Below, piece after piece: positions 33,401-44,250 of a stretch of 64,000 bases of DNA (its first letter is position 1; each line of letters begins with the position of its first letter). The DNA lies in the NCBI RefSeq assembly GCF_004359215.1, contig NC_090613.1, forward strand, positions 5,571,089-5,635,088, written 5' to 3'. Below the pieces are notes generated by a model that saw only the letters and a list, made by a program, of their open reading frames with translations, had not been told where the DNA came from and did not search any database. The DNA is from Bremia lactucae. Taxonomy: Eukaryota; Oomycota; Peronosporomycetes; Peronosporales; Peronosporaceae. Position numbers and translations under genes: made by a program.

Positions 33401-34575
33401 GTCACATGGCAAGATCTACCTATGGACTTGCGCGCATGGTATGGTCTTCAGCAGCCAATCTGGTTTCACTCCGACGCTGAACTTCACTATGAGCAGACTC
33501 CAAGAACCAACACCGCTGCAGCACATCGTCGCTGTATCGGGATGGTGGTCGAACCGCAACGGAGTTTCAGACTGCACATGTCGAGAATTTTCGGAGTACG
33601 GTCGTTAGTCGACTTCATGCGCAGAGGGAATGCCTGGCCTTCCCAGCAAGTCTTCGTCCAGCGTTATATTGACTTAACACTTACGTCAGTGACGCCTGGC
33701 CGCCAGATACAATGGCTGAGAGTGCTCTACAAGGAGACCACACAAATTGTTAAGCGGCTCGGCGCGAGAGAGCTCACTCTTCAGTCTCCATGCAGCACGC
33801 GACGATCGCTTCCCCACGTGGGCTGCTACACTGATACGAAGGTGTGTATAGTCCCTGCAGTTCCACGGTCAGCGCTGCTAACTGTGGTCTGGCAGCCAAA
33901 AACACCCACGAAGCCACATCCGATGACCTCGCACACCCAGCGTGCAGATGCAGATGCTGAGCAGATCAAATCGTATGTGAAACACTGCAGGCATCAGCGA
34001 AAAATTCTCCTTCATGTGTTTGAAGACCTGCAATTCCGCCTCGCATTTCGACTTCTTCCAGTGCGCTCGCGATTTTGGTTCCTAGAAGAATCGCACCCGC
34101 GCATTCGCAATTGCGTACGTGCTGGATGCGTTGCGATCGAGACTGAGCAACACTTGTTCTTTGAATGTGCGCTTGCAGTACAGCTCTGGGAGCATGTAAA
34201 TCGCTTAGTGGCTCCTTATTTCAGTCGCGTGTAGATTGGCTGCATATTGTGATGGCGGCGAAACCAAGAGTGAGAGAAGAGTGGAGAGACAGCGTAGTGG
34301 TGCTTCTTGACGTCTGGCACACGTTTCGAGCGGTGACGCTGCACTTCCTCTGGGCCGATCGCAACCGATGCCTCTTCGATAGGCGGCAGCCGACACCAGC
34401 GCTCCCTGCCTTAGCAGTCATTTTTTCGACTGCTTGCGCCCACTTCCGGCACAGCCTTCGATGTCGCTACGATCCTGAACAGCAGACGACACAAACAAAC
34501 ATTATCGTCAAGATGATGAGCCATCACCAAGTGTTCCATGACTTTGTACGGGCAAACGCAATGGAAGAACGGTTG
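30495..34575 (+). pseudogene. LINE ORF2: endonuclease, reverse transcriptase, zf-RVT
   Basis: An APE-type endonuclease at about 30.5-31.25 kb has VQETKFGD, HLVLGDLNTPLNPRLD, RLDYIL and a final GDHLAHSV. The linker is at 31.4-32.0 kb. The RT at 31.9-33.1 kb has APGMDGLTAAFY, LLHKKGPRAELGNYRPIA, FLDFQKAFDRVNWEY, GVKQGDPLSALLF, FFAGDSTLLG and YLGIPFG. The C-terminal zf-RVT block is around 34.1-34.2 kb (EQHLFFECALAVQLWEHV). Frame changes occur near 31115, 31625, 32003 and 33050. The catalytic ADD is AGD here, so this RT could not work even if joined. Confidence 0.85.
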
Positions 34576-34600
34576 CTACCACAAGCTTTTCTGACGTGAA

Positions 34601-34934
34601 GTTTTTCTCGGTAGTGCAAGTTGCTATGTTGCATACAGTCACGATCTTCCCTTCAGAGCTGAAGATCTCTTTTTCCCTCAACCCAGTTTACGCGGTCGTG
34701 ACGCTTTCTCTAGGGCGGCCTGTACGAGCATTAACTGCACCTTCCTCGTCAGAATCGGGATCTGACCGACCGTGACCCATGCGGGCCCTGGCATTGACCG
34801 TCAATACAAGACTTAAATGTGGACACCGGCAGTACAGCTCCTGGAGGAACCCGTTTCCTATGATAGAATTATTCTGTACGTTTGCCATACGAAGACGCAA
34901 GCGAATGCTGCCCTAGTCGAAAGGATCTGTACCT
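34601..34934. other. Spacer between LINE and element X
   Basis: About 330 bp. The equivalent position at 13.56-13.66 kb is shorter and not clearly alike. Nothing is recognised. Confidence 0.4.
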
Positions 34935-35311
34935 GAAAGATGGCCTACAGAAACTACAAAACAAATGATTGAGCGGCACACACCAAATATCACATTTGGG
35001 GGGAGCCGAACAACAACAGGAAAAAGTTTCGAAGGTATTGAGAAGTCGAAGGTTATAAGTTTCCAGAGGCCAAGGTCGTCCGAAGGTGACTTGTAATGGG
35101 TGGTGCAGGCCTCCCTTTCTCAGCCTTGTTATTCTCATTCTTATCATTATTGAATTTGCCGCGGAGAAAACACGCGAATTTTCGAGATTACCTGAAGGTA
35201 TCCGCAAATGTGTGGTGCTCAGGCCTCCCCTTCGTTATTCTCACTTTTTAATTTGCCGCGGAGCAAGTAGAGAATTTTCAAGCCCAGCAAGCAGGATCAT
35301 GAATGGTAAGA

Positions 35312-35868
35312 ACACCGAGGGAGCGTCAAGCTTCGCGAGTCCTTATGCGCCGGCTCCTTTCGACAAGGGCCCGGAGAAGCCGCCGACGCCAATTCAAGAC
35401 CCTATCGCGCCCTGGTTATCGCCGGAAACGAGGGGGGGCAGACCACTGGGTCTTGAAGAGGTTGTCAGCGGCGAGACCGAGCTTTGGAGAAAGGGTCACG
35501 CAAGGGGGACTTCGGAGAACCGATGTTGTCTTCTGGGGCGGTGTCTGAACAAAGGGAGGCAACGGCCGAAGAGCGAACAAGCGGGCTTGTCGAGGTTATT
35601 CGACGAACAAGGGAACGTTCCTCGCCAGGACATCGCGTCAGTACCGGAGCGTCAAGCTTTAGAGGAACTTATGTGCCGGCTCCATCAGTCCAGGGCTCGG
35701 AGAAGCCGCCGACACCGATTCAAGACCCTATCGCGCGAGGGTTTTCGCCGGAAACGGGGGGGGCATACCACTGGGTCTTGAAGAGGTTGTCAGCGGCGAC
35801 ACCGAGTCGTTGGATGAAGGAAAGCGCATGGGGGACTCCGGGGAGCCGACGCAGTCTCTAGTGGTGGT
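35312..35868 (+). repeat. Tandem duplication inside element X copy 2
   Basis: Two units start near 35312 and 35640, period about 328 bp, and both encode EKPPTPIQDPIA followed by GLEEVVSG-type DNA (GTCTTGAAGAGGTTGTCAGC). Copy 1 has a single unit. Confidence 0.8.
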
Positions 35869-36057
35869 GACCTTGCCACGGGAAATGGCAGCCGAAGAGT
35901 CGAAGAGCAAGGATTCTGACGGTTCGAGTGCTGGCGCAACGACGTCATCGGCCGACCAAGTGACGGAGGATTTGTCGGCCCCGGCAACAGCGACAACGAC
36001 GCATGTTCTGGAAGCGGGGTGTGTGGGAGCGCAGGGCCTCTGCCGAAATTTCCCGAC

Positions 36058-36179
36058 ATAATAAAAATTATGTATTTTGAAATTTATTTTAGAAAAATGA
36101 ATATATCACAAATAAATAAAATACAAAGTATCGTATTAATAATTAATACACAATTTATTTTATTTTAATTCATTTTTCC
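36058..36179. other. 122-bp AT-rich insertion in element X
   Basis: Copy 1 reads CGAC directly into TTGTG at the same point. In copy 2 these are separated by 122 bp that are almost all A and T. No target-site duplication or terminal repeat was seen. Mitochondrial origin is possible but unproven. Confidence 0.75.
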
Positions 36180-36583
36180 TTGTGAGGCAAACTATTGCGG
36201 ACACCTTGCCAATGGCAACCGTGCCACAGCACATGCAGCCGGACGCTGAAATGAGACGTGCCGGTCTGGAGGACGACTCCAATGACGACTTTGAAGGAGA
36301 TGAAGTGATGCCTCTGACGCTCACCATCGGACAGAAGGCGAGGATAGCTTTTGCACGAGCTGTGCCGGACGGCAAGGGCAGCGCTTGTACGAAGCAAATG
36401 GCAGCACGATCAAACGGGGGGGCATTGCGACAACCGCTCGCCCCACGAGCGCTAGCGGCCATGCGCGCCCTCACAAGGGTGACACAGAAGAAGTTTCCGG
36501 TTGACCAAGTTCGAGATCGACGAGAGCAATTCGGTGAATAATTTTACTTAGTTCGGAACACTAGCTTCTTTGAAGAAGACTCA

Positions 36584-37310
36584 TGGACGCCTGGGACAAC
36601 CCTAAGAGAGGACGGATTGGGGAGTATGTGCGACCTGGTCGATGAGTGGATCGACGACACGAAGCGCTCCATCCAATTCGAGCGATACGTCCGCGGCAAC
36701 TTTACCGGACATCGGTTAATGACAGCGAGCGAGGAGGCTGACTGTGTGTTGAACGCGGTCCGGGCCTTGTACGAAGTCACGGGGAGATCTGGAATCATCA
36801 CGACGGACCTGTGGAAGTAGTTTAAGCAGTTAAAGAATATTCCGCCCGGGAATGGGCTCGGTATGCAGAAGGTAGCCGAGTTACTGCACGTGGTGGGAAG
36901 GTTTCACCCCGGAACAGCAGGCGAAGTTCACAGAAGAACCCTGAAGAAAACTTGTTTCGAGGGACGAAGAGGGGAATCGTACTAACTCTCTATGAGTTGG
37001 GGTTGAGTCCCGGACAGTATTTGGTGGACTGCTACTTCGGAGCGGGACGCCGCCACTGGATGGCGTTGAATATTACTGGCAGGTTTCACCAAGTCTGGGA
37101 TGAAGGCGAGTGGGTGGGACTGTCGAAGGTGAATGATTTCTTTCCCGGAGTAACGGTGTATTTCAATTCGTGTTTGTGGAAGACCTGAAACACCCGACGA
37201 AGGCCGACAACTGTCACGAGGCCCACCACCAGCGCGTTGAAGAACAGAATGCGGCGCTACTGAAAGAGTTCAAGCGATCTGCAGCGAAGACGAAAAAGCA
37301 GACACGCTAA
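36584..37310 (+). pseudogene. Element X C-terminal domain, candidate papain-like cysteine peptidase
   Basis: Blocks in order are LVDEWIDDTKRSIQFE, EEADCVLNAVRALYE (Cys codon 36743-36745), KVAELLHVVGRFHP, then LTLYELGLSPGQYLVDCY. GAGRRHWMALNI follows (His codon 37054-37056), then DEGEWVGLSKVND and a Lys-rich tail. A Cys at the start of a helix, then a small-residue-rich strand with His followed by hydrophobic residues, is the pattern of papain-like peptidases such as OTU or C48-type. This is inference from pattern only. An in-frame stop at 36818 and shifts near 36950 and 37155 disable it. Confidence 0.45.
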
Positions 37311-37454
37311 AGACACCCAACACGGTACGAAGGAGACAGTTGTTCCGCCGCAGCGGCATAGAAAGCACGCTAACCTATTTATTTATGTTAGCTTAGCCTT
37401 TTGCTAGGTAAATTGAGAGGTCATACTGTCTAATTTCCTAATAAAGACAACCTT

Positions 37455-37900
37455 TCAACTGAGCCAAAGGAGCGGCAACTCGACTACAAAACCCTTTCAC
37501 GATTGCAAAAAAGCAGCGATATTTGTCGCACGGCCTAATTCTCCTACTTATCCGGAACACATTGTAACGTACCTGCCTTCGTGTAGCTCAACTTGAAGCC
37601 TTTGTGTTATATAAAATTGCTTCTTTGAAAAGATGTCTTCCCTCCCCAAGGCTGAGGATCTCAATTGGGCACTATTCCACGAACTCACAAGATATTTGCA
37701 TCAATTGCGATACCAGTACCCGTCATGCAACTCGCAATTTCGTGTCAGTGTGGACCAGCTCCAAATCATAAATCATCCGACAAGTAGGGTTTTCTACCGA
37801 CGCTGCTGCTCAGAATATTTAAATTAGTGCTCCCTGCCAGGATCGAACTGGCGACCTTCAGATTATGAGACCGACGCTCTACCAACTGAGCCAAAGGAGC
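37455..37900. repeat. About 435-bp tRNA-Met repeat unit (M3)
   Basis: Collinear with 15641-16078. It starts with AACTGAGCCAAAGGAGC, the reverse complement of the first 17 nt of tRNA-Met, then GGCAACTCG and about 360 bp of shared sequence, ending in a full tRNA-Met. Confidence 0.75.
37828..37900 (-). tRNA. tRNA-Met (elongator, anticodon CAT)
   Basis: 73 nt, differing from 16006-16078 by one base in the anticodon stem (A to G, still able to pair as G-T). Acceptor, D, anticodon and T arms are intact. No encoded CCA and no clear T-run terminator. Likely functional. Confidence 0.92.
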
Positions 37901-37902
37901 GC

Positions 37903-38027
37903 TGGGGTCCCACCCTGGTGTAGTGGTTAACCATCGACTTGGTGATTCAAACGACACGGGTTTGATTCCCGCACCAACCACAAAAATTTAAAATGGAACA
38001 GACTTTCCGACACCCTTGGGACCCCGG
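37903..38027 (+). other. tRNA-like sequence framed by GGGGTCCCA inverted repeats
   Basis: TGGGGTCCCA at the left and TTGGGACCCCG at the right frame a tRNA-like core with box A (TGGTGTAGTGGTT, from 37916) and box B (GGGTTTGATTCCC, about 37958-37970). The core ends ACCAACCA. Only part of the acceptor stem pairs. The unit recurs, degraded, at 12533-12645. Confidence 0.5.
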
Positions 38028-38189
38028 GTATCGTTAAGCACAGATAATTCCTCGGGCTAGAGTATAAAATCAGAATTAAAATAACTGACAAGAAAAATCA
38101 GATTAAAAAGGATGAGTTGTGAATTATCTTAGTCAAAAACGAGTAGGTATAGGTTGTGTTAACGATAAATATACAATCAACTATAACTA

Positions 38190-38583
38190 AGCCAAAGGAG
38201 CGGCAACTCGGCAACATAACCATTTTACGATTGCAAAGAAGCAGCGACATTTGTCTCACGGCCTCATTCTCCTAGTAATCCGGAACGCACTGTGCCGTAC
38301 CTGCCTTAGTGTAGCTCAACTTGAAGCCTTTATGTTAAATCAAATTGCTTCTTTGAAAAAGATGTTATCCCTCCCAAGGCTGAGTATCTCAATTGGGCAC
38401 TATTCCACGAACTCACAAGATATTTGCATCGATTGCGACACCAATACCCGTCATGCAACTCGCAACTTCGTGACAGTGTGGACCAGCTCCAAATTGTAAA
38501 TGATCTGAACCAGTAGGATTTTTCTACCGATGCTGCTACTCAAAATGTTTAAAGCAGTGCTCCCTGCCAGGCTTGAATTGGCG
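38190..38583. repeat. Truncated tRNA-Met repeat unit (M4)
   Basis: Begins AACTAAGCCAAAGGAGC then GGCAACTCGG as in M2 and M3. It follows the shared 360 bp and stops inside the tRNA at 38583, where a LINE fragment begins. Confidence 0.75.
38558..38583 (-). pseudogene. tRNA-Met 3' fragment cut by LINE sequence
   Basis: The last 26 nt of tRNA-Met (acceptor 3' strand and T arm, with two changes). The remainder is replaced by LINE ORF2 sequence starting at 38584. Confidence 0.75.
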
Positions 38584-39665
38584 GAGTCGTAAACACGATC
38601 GTGACGCCTCGCATATCCAGCTCACTCCCCAGCTGAGAGCGCATCTTAAGCGCCAGCAACTGCAGCTTCTCCTGCAATTTACGATTGCTGCTAGCTTAAC
38701 GATAATTCTGAATTGGGCGTCAGCAAGTGCTGAGCTGCTGCAGCTAGTCCTTTCTCGCACAGGTCGACGCGCCGCCTTCGACTTCCTCACAGTCTCTTTG
38801 CTGCGTCACGGTAAATTGATAAAGTGGAGCCTTATTTCACCATGGTGGAAAACAGCATTGACAACGTGGTACAAAATCCGTTGGGAAGTAACGGGGCAAG
38901 ACCTTCCTTTCAAGGAACGCGCTTGGTCTGGTCTTTGTCAGCCGATCTGGTTTCACTCAAATACAATATTTCACTTCGAAATTTTTTTAAGAGTCACCAC
39001 AATCACAGAACATCGACAGTGTCTTTGAATGTTGATCGAGCCGCAACGGATCTTTCAGCTTCGTATGTCTCGGGTATTGGTGTGCGATCGTTTGTGGACT
39101 TCCTAAGCGTAGGAAACACTTGGCCATCACAAGTTGACTTCGTGCAAAGATATATCGACTTCACGTTTCTTTCGGCGCCAGCTGGACTCCAGGTGAAGTG
39201 GTCGAAAGTGCTCTACAGAGAGGCTACACAATTTGTTGAACATCTTGGAGCAACACGGCTTGTCCTTCAACCTCAGACATTTATACGACCATGCATTCCA
39301 TATTTGCTCTGTCGGCGCAGCGAACAGGTGTGCTAGATTCTACTAATCTCCCGGTCTGCACTTCCTCGTGTCGTGTGGACACCATAGCTGCCGGAAAAGC
39401 CACATCCAATGACGTTACACTTGCAGACGGCCGGTCAGAGCAGATCAATAAGTACGTGAGGTACAGCAATTATCTGTGAGCGATTCTGCTTCCCGTAGTA
39501 AAAGCCCTTCGATGTCGGATCGCGTTCCGACTTCTTCCAGTACGCTCGCAATTTTAATTCAAGGCACGCATCCGCAATTGCGTTCGTGCTGGATGCGATG
39601 CGATCGAGGCTGAGCTATACTTGTTCTATGATTGCACGCTTGCGAGAGGGTTGTGCTGCTGGTAC
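38584..39665 (+). mobile_element. LINE fragment (5'-truncated ORF2)
   Basis: Corresponds to about 33.05-34.15 kb of the long LINE: KHDRDASHIQL, LKRQQLQLLLQFTIAA, GRRAAFDFLTVSLLRHG, ISPWWKTALTTWY and VNFLSVGNTWPS-like blocks. It starts within a tRNA-Met gene and stops near the zf-RVT region, just before gypsy RT sequence. Confidence 0.8.
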
Positions 39666-41016
39666 TCGATATGATGACACATTTTTATACTCACCCCCAT
39701 TTCCTAAAAAGGATGTTCGCTAGAACAACATGATGGGATGTACGATGTACAGTGCAAGTGCATGACTTAGTCGATTTCTGCTTATGCGAGCTAGCGATAT
39801 CCCGTTTACAGCGTTTAGCACCCCAAGCGGTATGCTCTGGGAGTATTGTAATGCCACAAGGGCTTTACAATACTCCCGGACTTATTTTGTTGACATTTTT
39901 TGTCCATAGTTGTGCAGGGTCGGTCGGATGTGGAGAGCCTAATAACTATTTGCGAGCAGTGCTCTAGTGTAAGCGCACGAATAAATTTTATGCCAATGCA
40001 TCTAAATGCATATTTGGCGCAGAAGAAATTCCTTCTTTAGGGTGCTTTATTGGGAAGCGAGGCCTCAGAGCGGATCCCGCTAACCCATAGTAGATTGGCC
40101 GGTTCCTTAAAAATAAAAGAATTTGCATAGAGGTTGTGTCTCGCCAATTATTTACACAAGCGAACGCTGATATGGCTAGGCCATTATCTTAACTCCTGAA
40201 AAGGATACAGATTGGTGCAGAACTAGCACATATCATAATTGTTTTCAAGCAGTAAAGGAAAGTAATATCCATGTCCCGATGCTGGTACTGCCAAATCGAA
40301 ATTGGACTTTCACTATCGTCTGTGATGCATTAGATTTTGCCATTGCAGTGCTCTATCACAAACAGAAAATGGTGGGCGTGAACGTGTATTTGCGTTCGAT
40401 TCTAGACAGGTCAAAGCTGCAGAGAAAAATTACCCAATTCATGACTAAGAGTTACGTGCAATGAAGTATGCTCTTGTTAAATTCAGAGTTCATTTGCTCG
40501 GCTATAAGCCGTTTGTGATATATACAGATCATGCGTCATTACGCACTACGACTAAGTCACCCCATCTCTCACAGAGAATGGCCCGATGGATATCCTATTT
40601 CGCCAAATACAACCTCGAGGTGAAGTATAAGCCTGACAAGCAGAATGCTTTAGCTGATGCATTATCATGCAGGCCGGATTAGGAGCCCTCTCATTGAACG
40701 ACTATAATGTCGCCTATATCTGAATGAATCCGTTCGGCTTACGCCAAGGATGAACAGTGTGTTGCTCTGCTACGAGCTTAAAAGAGCACTGAATCAGGAT
40801 CTGAATTGTCGGCACGTTTGCGCGCAAGGTAGCACCAAATTTCTATCGATAACGACCTGTCGCTTTGTTGCACGGACGCTGCGGATCCTCCGCGTGTCGT
40901 TGTTCCTCATGATGAAAATTTGACGAACCAAATCCTCTGTGAGACACACGATACTGTCTTTGGTGGTCATCTCGGTAGAGAAAAGACCTACGGCTCTGTA
41001 AGCCAAATTTATTGGT

Positions 41017-41163
41017 GGGGACGCGTGGGTGGGTGAGACCATAAAACGGAGTGTCGCCTGTAGAGGCATGGACAGCGTTATTTAACGCAAATACCACCAC
41101 ACCATCCTCTACTTGAAGGATCCCTAGTAACTTGGGTGCTTCAGTGCCAGGCGTAAAACGTTT
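41017..41163. other. Filler with an inverted integrase fragment
   Basis: Inserted between the YWW and LYKWVS parts of the integrase zinc finger. Its left part read on the minus strand encodes FALNNAVHASTGDTPFY, a piece of gypsy integrase whose plus-strand counterpart lies near 41905-41960. Confidence 0.7.
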
Positions 41164-41275
41164 CCCTAACTTTACAAATGGGTCAGCACATGCGTTCGTA
41201 CATGCGAAACTTGCCAACGGGTTGAAACCTCGGCTCATTGTGCTGCGCCACTGGCCAGTCTGCCCGTACCAACAG

Positions 41276-41504
41276 GTTTCGCACATCTTTGTTTGCTTAA
41301 GAAGAAGTAAAAGAAACCGAAGCGTTGCCCGCTTCAAATATAAAAAATAAAATTAGATTAGGATTATTATTCGATAATGATTAATTTGCCTCAAGTAGAG
41401 AAGAAGAAGCAACCTACTGTTATTATTTAATTTTTTGAATAAATTAAAAAAATATTTAATATGGTAAATTAAAAAATAAAACAATTTAAATTAAGAAGTA
41501 AATA
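41276..41504. other. AT-rich insertion in gypsy integrase
   Basis: About 230 bp between PLASLPVPTG and the WESIS block that normally follow one another. Its right 160 bp are very AT-rich. No flanking duplication is evident. Confidence 0.65.
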
Positions 41505-43816
41505 TGTTGGGAGTCCATTAGTATGACTTTTGTTTTCGGCCTACCGAAAGATTCGGCTAGTAACACGAGCATAGTGGTCTCTGTATACCGATTTAGTAAA
41601 ATGGCTCATTTGGCGGCTCTATTGGATACGATTGGAGGTGAAGGTTCAGCAAGGCTGTGCATCGATCGCGTGTTTCGACAAATCGGTTTGCCAGCGGCAA
41701 TTGTCTCTGATCGGACTCCCGTTTCACGGGTAAATTCTGGAAATCAATTTTCCGAGTGCTTGGCACCAGATGGGACATGCCCACCGCGGACCATCGCAGA
41801 CCGATGGTCAAACTGAACGTGTCAATCGCGTCATTGAAGACGTTATACACTATGTGTGTGCTCAAACACCAAAGCGCTGGAGCTCGATGCTCCCAGTGGT
41901 GAAATTGCCTTAAATAAAGCTATTTATGCCTTTACAGGCTATATTCCGTTCTACGTCAACGGTCTCACCCTCCCATGCGTTCCTTATACGATCCCACTGC
42001 GAGGCTCAGGGCTTGGTAGGGGAGAATTAGCCGATAGGTTTGCTGATATCAACCCTGTTAGCATTTGGAAACAAGTAAGCGAGTTTCTCGCGACGCGATT
42101 TAATTTCTAAAGATATGTACGTGACACGATGGCTGATAGCCAAGACAAACAAAAAGACCCAGCAGATGCCAAAGGCAAGAAGCTGTATTAAATCTTATGC
42201 GGTCGGAGACCGAGTTTTGTTAAACGCTAAATTCTACCTACAAACTTGGTTTCTGCGATCTCTATGACCAAATTGCGCCCGCATTTTATTGGACCATTTA
42301 TGGTCAAGGCAAAGAAGGGCCTAGCTTACACGCTAAACCTTCCTCGAAAGCTGCATACACACTTAGTGTTTTACGTCGGCTTGCTTAAGCCATTCTAGGC
42401 ATATCGGAACCCTGCCCACGTTGACTTAAAGGTACTTGCGCCGATACAGGCGGTCGTGCCGCAGATTGCTACATCCTCACCAGGATGTCCAGCTGGCCTT
42501 CTTAACGAGGCTGTTGACGTTCTAACGTTAAAAGACGGTTTTGGTCCGCGTCGAAAGAGCCCTCAAAATCCGAGCAAAGTCCTCGCGAAAAAAAAGGTTG
42601 CACCTCGTGCTTTAGAACACTAAATGCTTCCGTCAAGATTTCGGCACCCTCCCGCGCTGCTTGATGTGCGAGCGAACCTTCAGTTTCACGTGGAGAAACT
42701 TTAAAGCGACGTCATCGTAAGGGCCAATACCAGCATATGGTCTAGTAACTGACGTACTCTCTTCTGCAAAATCTCGGGAGTTTGAGGTACCTCTTCGACA
42801 ACATCGCCCATACTCCGTTGACGTTATTCAGCGCCAAGCTCATGGTCAACTCGGGTCAAACGACGCTTTCCACCACTAGAGTCGGATTAAGAGGATCTAT
42901 AGCCTCAGTGCGGCTTCGATCCATGGTTGCATGGTCAACCGAAGCACTGAAATATTGGCTAGACCTTTCTTCGTTTTTGTGGCATAAATGCTGAACGTAA
43001 TTGGCCTTTGATCTTAATTAATTAAAGAACATCAGTCTCAACCGCAGACTCTCTAATATTCCAAATGTTGCGGAGGCGGCGAGACCGATGGACCCGGCTC
43101 TCAAATGAGACTTCGTTTTCACTTCTTGTTTCGTTTGGAAACAAATCGGTCGGAATCTTCGCATTGAGGTAAACGAAGCCTCACGGGCTCAATCACGCTA
43201 ACACGTCAGGTACTGACCTCGCGTCGTTACCTTTGGCGTAAGGTATCGCTCATGAAGAGCGTCGCGAGCAGCAATCTCCTTCGGCGTCCTCACCGGGTCA
43301 CAGAGGTCCAGATGGCCAAGCTGTGACCTGCGATCTCTTTGAGACGCTCTTCTGCACTAAGCAGAGAATATCTATATTCCCTATAAGCTTTAGCTTTCGC
43401 TATCTCGGCAGCTCGACAAACGAGCTTGTTCCTCAATGAGGATTGCCCGCTCTTGCTCTTCATCGAGCTGATTCGTAATACTGTTGGACTCAGGGTCCTG
43501 CGTCTAGCTCAATGCAGCTAAGACATCAGCAGTCCCACGTTCTGGGAACGGATTTGGGGCCCGCCGACGTTCATCCGGAGAAGAAAGCTTGTGTAAGAGC
43601 GACGCTCTTTTACCTCATCCTTTGATGGACAGTGACTTTCAAAGTCCACCATTCCCTCATCGACGAGGTAGTTGCCAAGATTCTGTAACTCAGCCTAATC
43701 GTCATAGGACAAAGGAATGCAAACATACAACCAAACGGTTAGCTGTTTATGTTCCAGCCTCAAAGAGAAAATGAAGCGAATATTGTATTTCGGTGGCAAT
43801 AGTCTGATGGGGGGGT

Positions 43817-44250
43817 GTAATGGGGCATACATTAATTGGAGAACCGTTGTTGTGGTACATTAACTTTAAGAGCAAATACCCTTTATCCTATTCTAAAACA
43901 GTGAATTACTAATATATAATTAATTATGGGTAACAGATGTGGTCACCGTCAGATATAAATCTGGCCGCCGAAATCTACTTTAAATTAGCTAGGAAAAGGT
44001 TTTAAGATTTAAATAATTAAACAAGCAGTACCCCTTTTGTACTTAAAGCATTAAGTGCCTTCCTAAGGCTTGCGCATTGATCTGTACGAGATTAAAGCCT
44101 TTTTAAGGTATATACTCTTGAACCCTAGTTGCCACTTGGTTCGACTAACCCCTGAATTCGTTGAACTAGGTATCATTAAGCTTAAATAGCTTGTACGACT
44201 TCCTGCGTTGTTAAACCCGTTAGTTCTTTAAAACTAAGAGACACTTTGAG
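43817..44250 (+). repeat. LTR-3, 3' LTR of the plus-strand gypsy element
   Basis: Starts TGTAATGGGGCATAC after the 3' end of the gypsy element. The part 43.98-44.22 kb is the reverse complement of 52.68-52.92 kb (shared GCACTTAATG, CCTTCCTAAGGCTTG and CCAAGTGGCAACT-type blocks). The right limit is approximate. Confidence 0.7.

Larger units (their letters stand above)
28564..34600 (+). mobile_element. LINE (non-LTR retrotransposon), nearly full length
   Basis: Two-ORF LINE of the L1/Tx1-like class. ORF1 is at 28.56-30.46 kb; ORF2 (endonuclease, RT, zf-RVT) is at 30.5-34.58 kb. The 5' end is hidden by a gap. Frameshifts and a mutated RT active site make it inactive. No poly-A tail was seen at the 3' end; element X begins about 330 bp later. 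Confidence 0.85.
34935..37310 (+). mobile_element. Element X, copy 2 (unrecognised)
   Basis: It matches 13660-15530 throughout but is longer, owing to a roughly 328-bp internal duplication (35.31-35.87 kb) and a 122-bp AT-rich insertion (36058-36179). Blocks: an untranslated lead with GGTGGTGCAGGCC and a duplicated AATTTGCCGCGGAG; ATG 35299 opening a Ser/Pro-rich acidic block; a basic block (RALAAMRALTRVTQKKFP, about 36440-36500); and a C-terminal candidate peptidase (36584-37310). No terminal repeats or target-site duplication were found. Confidence 0.7.
39770..43816 (+). pseudogene. Ty3/gypsy pol remnant (RT, RNase H, integrase)
   Basis: RT traces at 39.77-40.15 kb read PFTAFSTPSGMLWE, NTP and WPVP. 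RNase H at 40279-40682 has FTIVCDALDFAIA and YTDHASLRT, ending VKYKPDKQNALADALSCRPD. The integrase zinc finger starts HDTVFGGHLGREKTYGSVSQIYWW near 40.95-41.02 kb, and its CETC half lies near 41.2 kb. The integrase core at 41523-41816 reads VYRFSKMAHLAAL, FRQIGLPAAIVSD. C-terminal blocks run to about 42.4 kb (KLRPHFIGPF, LAYTLNLPRKL). Filler at 41017-41163 and 41276-41504 splits the finger and its junction with the core. 42.4-43.8 kb is degraded 3' sequence. Confidence 0.8.

Noticed and set aside
16006..38583. tRNA-Met copies as parts of a SINE
   Set aside because: Two copies fold as complete standard tRNA genes without a tail of A-rich or simple repeat, so they are treated as real genes in a repeated unit.
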